Shown: piece after piece, positions 1 through 10,900 of the stretch | Position numbering within the stretch: the stretch's first letter is position 1 | Layout: each line of letters opens with the position of its first letter | Assembly: GCA_963170055.1 (NCBI GenBank) | Contig: CAUJGJ010000185.1 | Span: 6,184,692 to 6,221,691, forward strand | From: Halisarca cf. caerulea | Lineage: Eukaryota > Porifera > Demospongiae > Chondrillida > Halisarcidae | Direction: 5' to 3' | Length of the DNA: 37,000 nt | The notes under the pieces: model-generated | What the model saw: the letters and a program-made list of their open reading frames with translations, nothing else | Told to the model about the DNA's origin: nothing | Database searches by the model: none | Translations under genes and position numbers: made by a program

Positions 1-218
1 ACTTAGTTCTTTTTAACACAAAGTCTTCTCCAAAAACTTGCACGTTCTCCATATTTTGTGTACTTACAGTAGTTGCTATGTACGTATTATTGCTGTGTGG
101 GTGAATAGGTGTGTACGTCTACGCCGACGCTGTGTGGGCTGTGGGAGTGTGGGAGTGTGATGGTGTGTGCGCGTGTTGACCGCTGACATACCACTCTGAA
201 GGCCTCTGACAGCAAAAC

Positions 219-2931
219 ATGGTAAGTTCTTTCGCTCTCTCGTCTTCTTTACGTGTGGTGTGTCGTTTTAGGCGCTATTTTGCGTGCAGGCGGCAAATTC
301 CCCAGCCAAAGAATCAAGTCTTCCTTATCCAGTGTTAATCAGTAAGTTCTTTGCCCGTGAGGTTTGCGATGTCTACGCGGTTCAGGGCAGCTTCGTTACG
401 GATTCTTTCTTCTTTAGCTGTTAAGAGCGACGAAGAGGAAGAAAGAGAAGAGGATCCTTGCCTCAAGAGCCCATCCAAGGAGGCTACTATGTCAAGCCAA
501 CATGGCGTTCATATCCACGTGGTAAGGGAAAACCACGGTATGGGACTGACCAATGTTGGGATTGGCGGGTCGGAGAGAAAAGACAATGGATTAGAATTGG
601 TTTCAAACACGGGGCACACTCCGTCCGCTTCTTTGGTCAATCTTATGAGCGGTGGAATCTCTACCCAGCCCCCACTGCCTGCTCCGAGCAAGATAGACGT
701 TCCTATGCTGAGCAGCAACGACCGATGTACGCCCAGCCAGGCACAGACTATGGGGAAGCAGGTCCTGGCGTTCATCGAAGCTTCAAGAAAGGACCCAAAC
801 TTCAAGCTCCCTATCGAGCTGCAGTCAAGCTTTGACATAGTTCATCGTTGCTTGGGAGTCATCTATGGAACCTTCTTCCTCAATATGTACTTCAAAGCTA
901 ATGCTCCTTGCCTTCTCTGCCACTCTTGTCATGGCGTCTACCCTCCCTCCCAGTTCATCCACCATCCTTGCCCTGGTATACAGCGTTTGGACATCCCGCC
1001 ATGCAAGTCTCGGATGTGGAGAAGGTGCCTCATTCCACTGGTGTCACAAAATATGGACAAGCTTCAACAGAAGCAGAGATGGAAGTATGTTTTGGAGAAG
1101 TTCTCTCACGCGCAGACTGGGATCAACCGGAGGAGTGTGTCAGTGATGGGACCTGTACTGGACATGCCAGAGCTAAAGAGAGGGAGGTTTGTAGCCTCAC
1201 CTGGACGAGAAGAGGACGAGGCACAGGTTTGAATGCTTGCTAGTACACTACTGTCACTATCACCCATCACCACTGTCACCATCACCCATGCCACAACAGT
1301 CATTGTCAATATTAGTATGGACATTTATGATCACTACCACCATCGCCATCACCTTTGTCACTAACACTACCACCATCGCCATCACCTTTGTCACTATCAC
1401 TACCACCGTCACCATCACCTTTGTCACTAGGTGTTAAGCAGTGTTCTCCTCAGAAATGATTTCAGGCATGTTGACTATGTACTCATGTGTGTACATGCAT
1501 ACATGCATCATCATATATGAACACATGCAATATATCACAAGTTGCTTGCAGCTTTAGGTATGAGCACTAGCGTGGTATTGTAGGAATAATCTGACATGCT
1601 GGACACTTTGTAGAAGTATTGCCTGTAACTGGACAGATAACACACGCCAATCTTTTACATCAAATTCTTCAGTGCACAATGTTTCACCCACTTGGGCTTC
1701 TTCAGGTACAACAACTGAAATGATTATAACTGAGTAAAATGTTTTTTAATGTTCAAGTGGGCGAGACGTTGTGCATTGTAAAATTTTGATGTAAAAGGCC
1801 GATGTGCTTGTCTGTCCAGATATAGAAAGTACTTTTACCAAGCACTAGCATGATTTGTACTAAACATAGATTTTCAGCAATCAATGAATGTGTGCTTGTT
1901 TTTCCTACAAATAGTATTAAACATTAGAAAGGAAGGCATGTTGGGCCGACATGCCTTAATTAAGATACCTGGGGAGAACACTGGAGCATTGCGTAGTATA
2001 GAGAATTGATGCTACTATCAATACAACTTATCCTTTATTTCTTATTCCTCATTGTGGACTCTCTTCTGCTCCACTGTCTTTCTTTAGTGTTATCTTTCTC
2101 TTTGTTCCTTGACAGGGCACTCTTCCCAACCCCTTGTCCACTGAAGGAGACAGTCAGAGCGGAGGAGACAGAGTGGTCCATCTACTGGACACAGATGTAG
2201 GCTACGATCTCCCTCACTCACTCACACCTTACTCAACTGACCACGATGTTCTCTCCCCTCCTCCCCACACAGGACATGGAGGATGGTGACAGTGATGAGA
2301 TCAATGAGGATTCCAACCATTCTCCAGTGGAGCTCGGTGTCCCACCCTCTGTGGTGCCCTCCACGGACTGGACCAACACTGGACAGTATCAGAGTAACTC
2401 TGTTGTCTCTACAACAGTGTTATCTGCACCACTGACACAACCACCACCAGCACCAGCACCAGCACCCCTCACATCAGTGCCTGTCATCCCGTCACCTGTC
2501 ACCATTACTACAGTCACAGAGCCAAAGAATGTTCCGGACCTCTCCCTCGCTCCCTCCACTGCCTTGGGGTTGGCTGAGAATCTCCTTCATGCTGTAAGGA
2601 GACTGGAGAGTGAACTGGCCTCAGCACAAGCTAAACTGAAGGTCGCAGAGCAACAACTCAAGGAGCTTCCTTCTGAAAGTGAGCCTTTTACTGTGGTGAA
2701 GTCAATTTGTGTGAGTGTGAGTGTGAGCTATTGTGTGCAGGTGCCATGCGGGTGCAGCTGTCAGAAGCACTGGCCACACAGCAGAAACTAAGAATTGACA
2801 GAGATGTTGCCCTTCAGCGCTGCAAACTGGCAGACGAGCGATCCAATCGTTTGGAGTCTCAACTCAGGGATCTTAAGATCCTGCACAGTAAGGACATTTG
2901 TAGGTTCTGCAAGTCTCCACAGTTACATTAG
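219..2931 (+). CDS. SKI/SNO-family-like protein (SMAD4-binding-type zinc domain plus coiled coil)
   Basis: Six exons join in phase: 219-221, 290-341, 418-1226, 2116-2196, 2273-2678 and 2741-2931, giving about 513 residues. The ATG is followed at once by a strong donor, and an in-frame TGA lies four codons upstream, which supports this start. An acidic N-terminus precedes a region at about residues 155-255 with CLLCHSCHGVYPPSQFIHH, a Cys/His pattern very like the SMAD4-binding (SAND-like) domain of SKI, SnoN and SKOR, followed by a YVLEKFS-type helix. Then come a Pro/Ala-rich linker and a heptad-like coiled coil (about 385-500, starting near ENLLHAVRRLESELASAQ), as in SKI relatives. SKI proteins are nuclear co-repressors of TGF-beta/SMAD signalling. 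No SKI/SNO/DAC (DHD) domain is visible, which is odd for the family, so the assignment rests on the zinc domain and overall layout. The alternative is an unrelated zinc/coiled-coil protein. Confidence 0.6.
1250..1437. repeat. ATC/ACC-rich minisatellite in intron 3 of the SKI-like gene
   Basis: Degenerate tandem repeats built on CACCATCACC, with a clearer unit of about 30-36 bp carrying CCATCACCTTTGTCACTA. It begins soon after the donor at 1227. The rest of this intron (to 2115) holds the inverted-repeat element at 1629-1819 and otherwise nothing I recognise. Confidence 0.8.
1629..1819. mobile_element. Short foldback MITE with arms of about 70 bp
   Basis: The left arm, starting CTGGACAGATAACACACG at 1629, is matched in reverse complement by the right arm ending CTGTCCAG at 1819. 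The arms pair over about 70 bp (shared blocks CTTTTACATCAAA, TGCACAA, CCCACTTG) around a loop of about 45 bp. There is no coding capacity and no clear target-site duplication, so the superfamily is unassigned. The hairpin is seen directly; calling it a mobile element is inference. Confidence 0.65.
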
Positions 2932-3109
2932 TATTAGGTCAATTTCCTTTCATTCAGGTCAGTTTGGAGCAAAACTGTCGAATATTTAGGGATATTTAGC
3001 ATTTTAATCCACCAGAAAACACTTCTTTTAATTGAATATCTTGTACCAGTTTCATTTTGTGTTGTATTTGCAATATTATAATCAATGTTGTAATCAAAGC
3101 AACAATTTT

Positions 3110-3123
3110 GTTTCCATGGAAAC
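3110..3123. promoter_or_regulatory. RFX-type X-box upstream of AKAP14
   Basis: GTTTCCATGGAAAC is a perfect 14-bp palindrome and matches the RFX X-box consensus (GTNRCC-N2-RGYNAC type; ideal GTTGCCATGGCAAC) at 12 of 14 bases. It lies 8 bp before the AKAP14 start codon. RFX factors control ciliary genes in animals, and AKAP14 is a ciliary protein. The element would have to act very near the transcription start or within a short 5' UTR. Confidence 0.65.
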
Positions 3124-3131
3124 ATATAAAA

Positions 3132-5748
3132 ATGGATGACCAAGATATACGTAAGCTAGCAGAACGCGTGATAGATGAGGTAATAAAAGCATCCTTAGAG
3201 CGCTTTGCGAGTTCCCAAGCTACTCTCAATAGAATTGAAGAGAAAGAAAACATCGAATGGCCTCCTGCAGAAGGTTTTACGTGGGAAACTGGACTAAAGA
3301 GCCTCGAGAGCTTTGTTACAACGTGGAATGTGAGCGACAAATGGAAGTATTGCATCGATTTCCTGGGACACAAGGAAGGGAAGTACGAGTACCGTATTGT
3401 GTGGAGTATTCCTACGAGACGGAAACCTGTTCCAAGAGCTACAGCCTCCGTTTATTTCACCTTGGTTCCTCAACTGAGTGAGGTTCGTACGGGACACGTG
3501 CACATCACGTGGTTTAGGCTGATACTGGATCAGATAGTGTTGTGTGTGCTTCATTTTGGTCCCTTTCTTTTTGCAGTCTGCAACAATCCTTGTGTTTTAT
3601 GTGTTTGAAGGACAGAGACTTGTACACAGGTGAGTGTGAGGGATGAGGAGGACCGTGTGAGAGTGGGGGACGAGGAGGAACGGGTGAGAGTTGGGGAGGA
3701 GGACGAACGGATGAGAGTGGGGGATGAGGAGGAATGGGTGAGAGTGGGGGATGAGGAGGAATGGGTGAGAGTAAGGGACGAGGAGGAACGGGTGAGAGTG
3801 GGGGATGAGGAGGAACGGGTGAGAGTGAGGGATGAGGAGGAACGGGTGAGAGTGAGGGATGAGGAGGAACGGGTGAGAGTGGGGGACGAGGAGGAACGGG
3901 TGAGAGTGAGGGATGAGGGGGAACGGGTGAAAGTGGGGGATGAGGAGGATCAGGTGAGAGTGGGGGATGAGGAGGAACGGGTGAGAGTGGGGGACGAGGA
4001 GGACCGTGTGAGAGTGGGGGGATGAGGAGGATCAGGTGAGAGTGGGGGATGAGGAGGAACGGGTGAGAGTGGGGGATGAGGAGGAACGGGTGAGAGTGGG
4101 GGACGAGGAGGAATGGGTGAGAGTTGGGGAGGAGGAGGAACGGGTGAGAGTGGGGGATGAGGAGGAACGGGTGAGAGTAAGGGACGAGGAGGAACGGGTG
4201 AGAGTGGGGGATGAGAAGGATCAGGTGAGAGTGAGGGATGAGGAGGAACGGGTGAGAGTGAGGGATGAGGAGGAACGGGTGAGAGTGGGGGACGAGGAGG
4301 AACGGGTGAGAGTGAGGGATGAGGGGGAACGGGTGAAAGTGGGGGATGAGGAGGATCAGGTGAGAGTGGGGAACGAGGGGGAACGGGTGAGAGTGGGGGA
4401 CGAGGAGGAACAAGTGAGAGTGAGGGATGAGGAGGAACGGGTGAGAGTGAGGGATGAGGAGGAACGGGTGAGAGTGAGGGATGAGGAGGAACGGGTGAGA
4501 GTGGGGGACGAGGAGGAACGGGTGAGAGTGAGGGATGAGGGGGAACGGGTGAAAGTGGGGGATGAGGAGGATCAGGTGAGAGTGGGGAACGAGGGGGAAC
4601 GGGTGAGAGTGGGGGACGAGGAGGAACAAGTGAGAGTGAGGGATGAGGAGGAACGGGTGAGAGTGAGGGATGAGGAGGAACAGGTGAGAGTGGGGGACGA
4701 GGAGGAACGGGTGAGAGTGAGGGACGAGGAGGAACGGGTGAGAGTGGGGGACGAGGAGGAACGGGTGAGAGTGGGGGACGAGGAGGAACGGGTGAGAGTG
4801 AGGGATGAGGAGGAACGGGTGAGAGTGAGGGATGAGGAGGAACGGGTGAGAGTGAGGGATGAGGAGGAACAGGTGAGAGTGGGGGACGAGGAGGAACGGG
4901 TGAGAGTGAGGGATGAGGAGGAACGGGTGAGAGTGAGGGACGAGGAGGAACGGGTGAGAGTGGGGGACGAGGGGGAACGGGTGAGAGTGGGGGACGAGGA
5001 GGAACGGGTGAGAGTGGGGGACGAGGAGGAACGGGTGGGGACGAGGAGGAACGGGTGAGAGTGAGGGATGAGGAGGAACGGGTGAGAGTGGGGGATGAGG
5101 AGGAACAGGTGAGTGTGGGGAACGAGTAGTGGGGGACGAGGAGGAACGGGTGAGAGTGAGGGATGAGGAGGAATGGGTGAGAGTGGGGGATGAGGAGGAA
5201 CAGGTGAGTGTGGGGAACGAGGAGGAACGGGTGAGAGTGGGGGACGAGGAGGAACGGGTGAGAGTGAGGGATGAGGAGGAACGGGTGAGAGTGGGGGACG
5301 AGGAGGAACAGGTGAGAGTGAGGGATGAGGAGGAACGGGTGAGAGTGGGGGACGAGGAGGAACGGGTGAGAGTGGGGGATGAGGAGGAACGGGTGAGAGT
5401 GGGGGATGAGGAGGATCAGGTGAGAGTGAGGGATGAGGAGGAACGGGTGAGAGTGGGGAACGAGGAGGAACAGTGTGCCTTGCAGGCAATATTGGATTGG
5501 ATTGGCAAGTCACTGTCTTATTTACTGACAGTTTGTGATGCATCTTTGGTTGTATGATTGTCTCTCAAAGCATTGCTAGACAAGGGAAATGTTGGATTGT
5601 TTCTGTTCCACTGTACAACGACACTGGAGTATGTAAAGGTACATTTGTCCTCCTTTTTCACAGGCCGGGAGAGTCCAAGTTCAGGGAGGAGTGGCTCCAG
5701 AGCATTCTTGACAGTAAAAGTGTCGTTTTCAACTCAATTCATTTGTGA
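3132..5748 (+). CDS. AKAP14: A-kinase anchor protein 14 (ciliary AKAP28)
   Basis: Three exons, 3132-3482, 3577-3629 and 5664-5748, join in phase into 162 residues (human is somewhat longer). Residues about 3-20 form an amphipathic helix (DIRKLAERVIDEVIKASL) of the type that docks the RII subunit of protein kinase A. The conserved core follows: FTWETGLKSLESFVTTW, YRIVWSIPTRRKPVPRATAS, then VFYVFEGQRLVHRPGESKFR running across exons 2 and 3, ending in EEWLQSILDSK. These features are typical of AKAP14, which tethers PKA in motile cilia. The exon 1 donor (GAG|gttcgt) is weak but is the only nearby one that keeps phase. Intron 2 is almost wholly a 27-bp minisatellite whose first unit is the donor itself. 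The X-box at 3110-3123 suggests RFX control. Confidence 0.88.
3630..5472. repeat. 27-bp purine-rich minisatellite filling AKAP14 intron 2
   Basis: About 68 tandem copies of a 27-bp unit containing GGGTGAGAGTGGGGGAC and GAGGAGGAAC, with a few interruptions (near 4020 and 5036-5130). The + strand is nearly all G and A with many G-runs. Because 27 is divisible by 3, the array is open in several frames on both strands and gives long low-complexity ORFs (a VRVGDEEER-like nonapeptide repeat on +), but it lies between a donor and an acceptor that join conserved AKAP14 sequence. The first unit coincides with the splice donor. Confidence 0.95.
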
Positions 5749-5894
5749 ACTCCGTACTAACAACTCTCAGAGCTGTGCATGCCAAGTGGTACACTCCCTA
5801 ATGCTCTTTCCTTACATGCTCAGAATTTGATAAATATATCTTGAGTTGAAGCTTTGCTATAACACTTATGCACTAGTTGTATCTATGTGTGCAT

Positions 5895-6426
5895 CAGTGT
5901 TGTGGTAATGGTAATTAGTAATTGTAATCAATTGTAATTAGGTATACATTTGCCGGTAATGGTAATGTAATTGTAATGGAGCTGCTTCAGTCTCAGAGTA
6001 GTCGTAATGGTAGTTGGTATTCTTTTGCTATTTGCATCAAATTACACAATTACCATGCAACTACTGTGATGCATATTGTTTATATCTGTGGATATATTTT
6101 GCCTCTAAAAAGGTAGATTTTTGCTAGTTTGAGGCTGTTTTCTTTGCTACAGTTAACCGGGTGGCTGGTGGAACGGGAAAATAACATCAATCATATGATT
6201 TAGATTACCACATACATGAAATCTCGGTAGAATGTAATAACTTTTGCAAGCATTCAAGAATAAATCTGTAATTAGTAATTGTAATTGCAATTGTAGAAAT
6301 GTAGTTGCAATGGTAATTGATTACTTTAGTGGAGATCCGTAATGGTAATGGTAATTGTAATGCTTTGATACCGAGATAATTGCAATGGTAGTTGATTGTG
6401 ATACCCCTGTAATGGCCACAACACTG
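5895..6426. mobile_element. hAT-type MITE with 8-bp target duplication
   Basis: The element begins CAGTGTTGTGGTAATGG and ends with the reverse complement of CAGTGTTGTGGCCATTAC. The 8-bp sequence GTGTGCAT occurs immediately before it (5887-5894) and immediately after it (6427-6434). CAGNG termini plus an 8-bp duplication are diagnostic of the hAT superfamily. The 532-bp interior is rich in TAATGGTAATTGTAAT-like subrepeats and has no transposase, so it is non-autonomous. Confidence 0.9.
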
Positions 6427-6443
6427 GTGTGCATACAAATGAG

Positions 6444-6926
6444 GGGTGTGTTACAGGTGAGGTGGGAAGAATGAGGAGGTGTGTTACAGGTGGGATGGGA
6501 AGAATGAAGGGGGCGTGTTACAGGTGAGAGGGGAAAAATGAAGGGGGCGTGTTACAGGTGGGACGGAAAGAATGAAGGGGGTGTGTTACAGGTGGGATGG
6601 GAAGAATGAAGGGGGTGTGTTACAGGTGGGACGGGAAGAATGAAGGGGGTGTGTTACAGGTGAGAGGGGAAGAATGAAGGGGTGTGTTACAGGTGGGATG
6701 GGAAGTGAGGGGGTGTGTTACAGGTGAGAGGGGAAGAATGAAGGGGTGTGTTACAGGTGGGATGGGAAGAATGAGGGGGTGTGTTACAGGTGGGATGGGA
6801 AGTGAGGGGGTGTGTTACAGGTGGGATGGGAAGAATGAGGGGGTGTGTTACAGGTGGGATGGGAAGAATGAGGGTGTGTGTTACAGGTGGGATGGGAAGT
6901 GAGGGGGTGTGTTACAGGTGGGAGGT
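6444..6926. repeat. Intergenic minisatellite of about 34 bp
   Basis: About 13-14 copies of a unit containing GTGTGTTACAGGTGGGATGG followed by GAAGAATGAAGGGG, with length variants. It starts just beyond the right target duplication of the hAT MITE. It lies between the 3' ends of AKAP14 and NCK and codes for nothing recognisable. Confidence 0.92.
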
Positions 6927-7165
6927 GGGTGAGTAGATGGGTGTCCCAAATGGCACAGAGGGGGTACTAGGAAATGGTCAGCATGGTCATGGTTTAGAAC
7001 TCTGAGGTATGCACGAGCAAGGAAAGCAATTTTCCTGTTAGCTTTGAGGCTGAAACAGGAAGCTCTACTGGTGCAAGGCAGGGAAAGACTGAACTCTCTC
7101 TGGTTAAGGGGTAGGCTCCATCCACACCCACCCACCCACCCCCCCCCCCCCACACACACACAAAC

Positions 7166-7373
7166 GTGTGTGTACTAGTCTGTGTTCTGTACCTGAGGTA
7201 GGAACAGAGTGAAGAGTGTGTACTAGTCTGTGTACTGTACATGAGGTAGAGACAGAGTGAGGAGTATGTACTAGTCTGTGTACTGTACATGAGGTAGAGA
7301 CAGAGTGAGGAGTATGTACTAGTCTGTGTATACTGTACATGAGGTAGGGACAGAGTGAGGGGTATGTACTGTT
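7166..7373. repeat. Minisatellite of about 50 bp, four copies
   Basis: Four copies of a unit containing GTACTAGTCTGTGTACTGTA and GAGGTAGAGACAGAGTGAGG, preceded by a poly-C/CA tract at 7137-7161. It is in the AKAP14-NCK intergenic region. From 7374 to 7685 I see no gene or further repeat; the NCK 3' UTR should be here. Confidence 0.88.
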
Positions 7374-7685
7374 CAGGGATTGTTCTATTCAGCCTCTAAG
7401 CACACCCCCTCCCCTCCCCCCGCATACTTCCAGCTACATAAAACCACATATGCTGGTAATCCACACACATCACTGGCAACACACAACATTGCTTATGGTG
7501 TATGGAAAGGCATACAATATACTTACAATACTCATTTGAAGCAATTTATAATCACTTACAAAAGGTTTGCATGTGTGGTCACATGGGATATATGTACAGT
7601 GAGAACTATAGCTAACACAGAAGCTGAACAAATGGCTTGAAGAAGAATCGATGGAAGCACACAAAGAAAATGGATAAATAAACTG

Positions 7686-7916
7686 TCAATGTGATACTCC
7701 ATCAGTAAGGAATACCTTCCCCCCTGGTGGAGTGTATATAGGAGCCCTACGGTAGTGTTCAATCAAGGTGTACATTGTGTCAAATTTTCGATTTCCAATA
7801 GTATATTTGCTGTCCTCGCCAATTTGAACCCGAAAGTGTTTGATGCAGTCTGGAGCCTTGACGGATACTGAAAAGTCACCAGGCTGGGTGGGAAAAGGTA
7901 CTGCATCTAACAACAT

Positions 7917-7967
<51 letters not shown>

Positions 7968-10900
7968 CACACCACATAACATATGTACGTATATGTATGT
8001 ACATATGTACAGTTGACTCTCATTAATATGAACTCGGTTAAGGAGTAAGATTGGATATCGCGCACAAGGTTTCAATACCCCAGCTTACAACCCATATAAA
8101 TTAATATAAATGAACTCCGCTTAGTACGCAAACGGATAATACGAATTATCTGATAAAATGTACAGATTATTTTACCCCTACTAGGCCTTTTCTATACATA
8201 CGTAACTACATCGGTTAACAAGTAAAAGGGGCCATAGCTGGTACTTTTTCAGCTTTCAGTTCCCACTGAGCATACAGAGTGATTATTGTGGCAGTCGAAC
8301 GCAAAGACAAACTGAAGACGACTACGAAGACGAAGATTGCCGATAGCTTCAATATGCCAAAGACTACCCTTTTTCACCATTGTAAAGAACAAGACTAAGA
8401 TCATGGAAGCCTTCGAACAGTCAAATTCGAAGCTCAAAGAAAACGAATACACATCGCGGCGCACTGTTACTTTGAAGGCTCACTGCAGAAGTGCTTAAGT
8501 GGATTAGCCAGGCAAGGAGTATCAACGTGCCCCCTAGGATGATAGATATAATAGATTTTAGGCTAAATATATTTGGTTTTAGTTTGCCTTGACTCAAAAA
8601 TTTTGTTACAGTTTGTAGGGCTGACATTTTATTGATTTTTGTACTATAATTTATACAATTACGTAGTACATAATAACTATTCTATAGACTATCTACAGAC
8701 TATAATGTATAGGTCTATAGACCTATATTATACTGCTATGTAGCTATGTACGCAATACACAAGTCAAAAATGGGTCTTTTGGTTAACAAGTACGCCTGAT
8801 AAGGAGTACTAATTTGGAAGGTCCCCTGGTGTACTTACTAACGAGAGTCAACTGTATGTTATATACACCTTATACAAGTGCATAAGTTCCACAAAGATTG
8901 ACAAGGAAGTTTACAACACAGACTGAGTGGCAGAGGTACCCATCACTCAATCACTGTCAGTGGCAGAGGCACCCATCACTCAATCACTGTCAGTGGCAGA
9001 GGTACCCATCACTCAATCACTGTCAGTGGCAGAGGTACCCATCACTCAATCACTGTCAGTGGCAGAGGTACCCATCACTCAATCACTGTCAGTGGCAGAG
9101 GCACCCATCACTCAATCACTGTCAGTGGCACCCATCACTCAATCACTGTCAGTGGCAGAGGTACCCATCACTTAATAATTGTCAGGGAATCCCCAAAGTC
9201 ATCCAAAGGTGTGTAAACACTATAATATCCATGCACAATAGAAGGTGGGCGGTTGTGCAAGCAAGCTACGTAGATAAACAGTAGTCTATCAAACCAGATC
9301 TAGTCTGTTTAACATCTTCAGTGGGAATTTGGACAACAGGCTAGGTTGCTTCACGTACAAACACAGACACTATGTGCTGTTTGCCACAAGCAGGTAACAC
9401 ACACTGTCTACAGTGACATTAAACCCGTAATAACATCATATCATGCCACGTTAAGTTTGTGATTGTGCATCAACTGATACACAACCAACCTGACCCACTT
9501 CACCAGCAGACACCAACCTGACCCACTTCACCAGCACACACCAACCTGACCCACTTCACCAACACACACCAACCTGACACACTTCACCAGCACACACCAA
9601 CCTGACCCTCTTCACCAACACACACCAACCTGACCCTCTTCACCAACACACACCAACCTGACCCACTTCACCAACAGACACCAACCTGATCCTCTTCACC
9701 AACAGACACCAACCTGACCCACTTCACCAACAGACACCAACCTGACCCACTTTACCAACACACACCAACCTGACCCACTTCACCAACAGACACCAACCTG
9801 ACCCACTTTACCAACACACACCAACCTGACCCACTTCACCAACACACACCAACCTGATCCACTTTACCAACACACACCAACCTGACCCACTTCACCAACA
9901 GACCATACTGAATGGTATAGATTTAGTAGGCAATAACAAACACATCTTGTGAGAGCGTATTTGTTATATCAACTTCCTGTAGTACACACACACACACACA
10001 CACACACAGTACAAGGTGTAAGTGCTAGGTGATTGCCAGGGTTTCAAGGGAGGCCTGCTAAACAGAAACCTCAGGCTAACCCACACTTTGGTGATTGCTG
10101 ACAATACACACACAATCTAAACACAAAGCACTCTCTGAAGCAAATAAGAGGAACATTTTCAAGATGGATAAAGTACTGTTGTGACTATCTTAAGTGATTC
10201 CACTTCTGAAGACATTGGAGAAGATTAATTCTATAGTTTGTGTACACCTCTCACCTTGGTCTCACTGGCACGCACTAGGAATTGCCCATTGGTCGCATTT
10301 GCTTTTAGTATATTCTCAGCATGTCCTCGGGACATCTTCCCATGGTACCAAATCTCGCTGCAGAACGGATAACTCTCGTCATTTCCATTTGTGTGAGAAG
10401 ATGACGTCGAAGGAAAACTTGACCCTGAACCCTCTTCCAAAATCTCAACATAGTTTCTTGGAATGAGCCCCGTTGTGGTCGAACCTTGCTTCCTTGCTTC
10501 CCACCAATCTGGGTCTTCAGCGGGCTGGTCTGTGATCTCCATTATCTCTCCCTTTGCAAACTGCAACTCTTCTGGATTCCCTGAGCTAAAGCCAAACATA
10601 GCGACTACTCTACAAATAATGGGACCACTGTTTCGTGTAGGTGAGGGAGACGGCGACACTTCTTTATCTTCCACGTAATTCGCCGGAAACCATCCCTCTC
10701 TACCTCCAGTCCTCCCTCTCCACCATCCGTCTCCTTCCTTCTCTAAAACCTCGACAATATCACCTTTCTGGATGTCTAGTTCGTCGTCCCTCGAAGCGCG
10801 GTAGGCAAACTTTGCTACTGCTCGGCTGACGGAGGTGGAAGACATTCGAGATTTCACTTTATTGCTTTGGGGAGGCGGGTCGCTGTATAGTATTTCCTCG

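Noticed and set aside
3630..5557. Long open frames (over 300 codons) of acidic VRVGDEEER-like and HPFLL/SSSSPTLTR-like repeats on both strands
   Set aside because: They are products of a 27-bp array with period divisible by 3, inside an intron whose flanking exons join conserved AKAP14 sequence.
8249..8627. Minus-strand frames of about 70 codons within the Tigger relic
   Set aside because: Antisense shadows of the decayed transposase reading on the plus strand.
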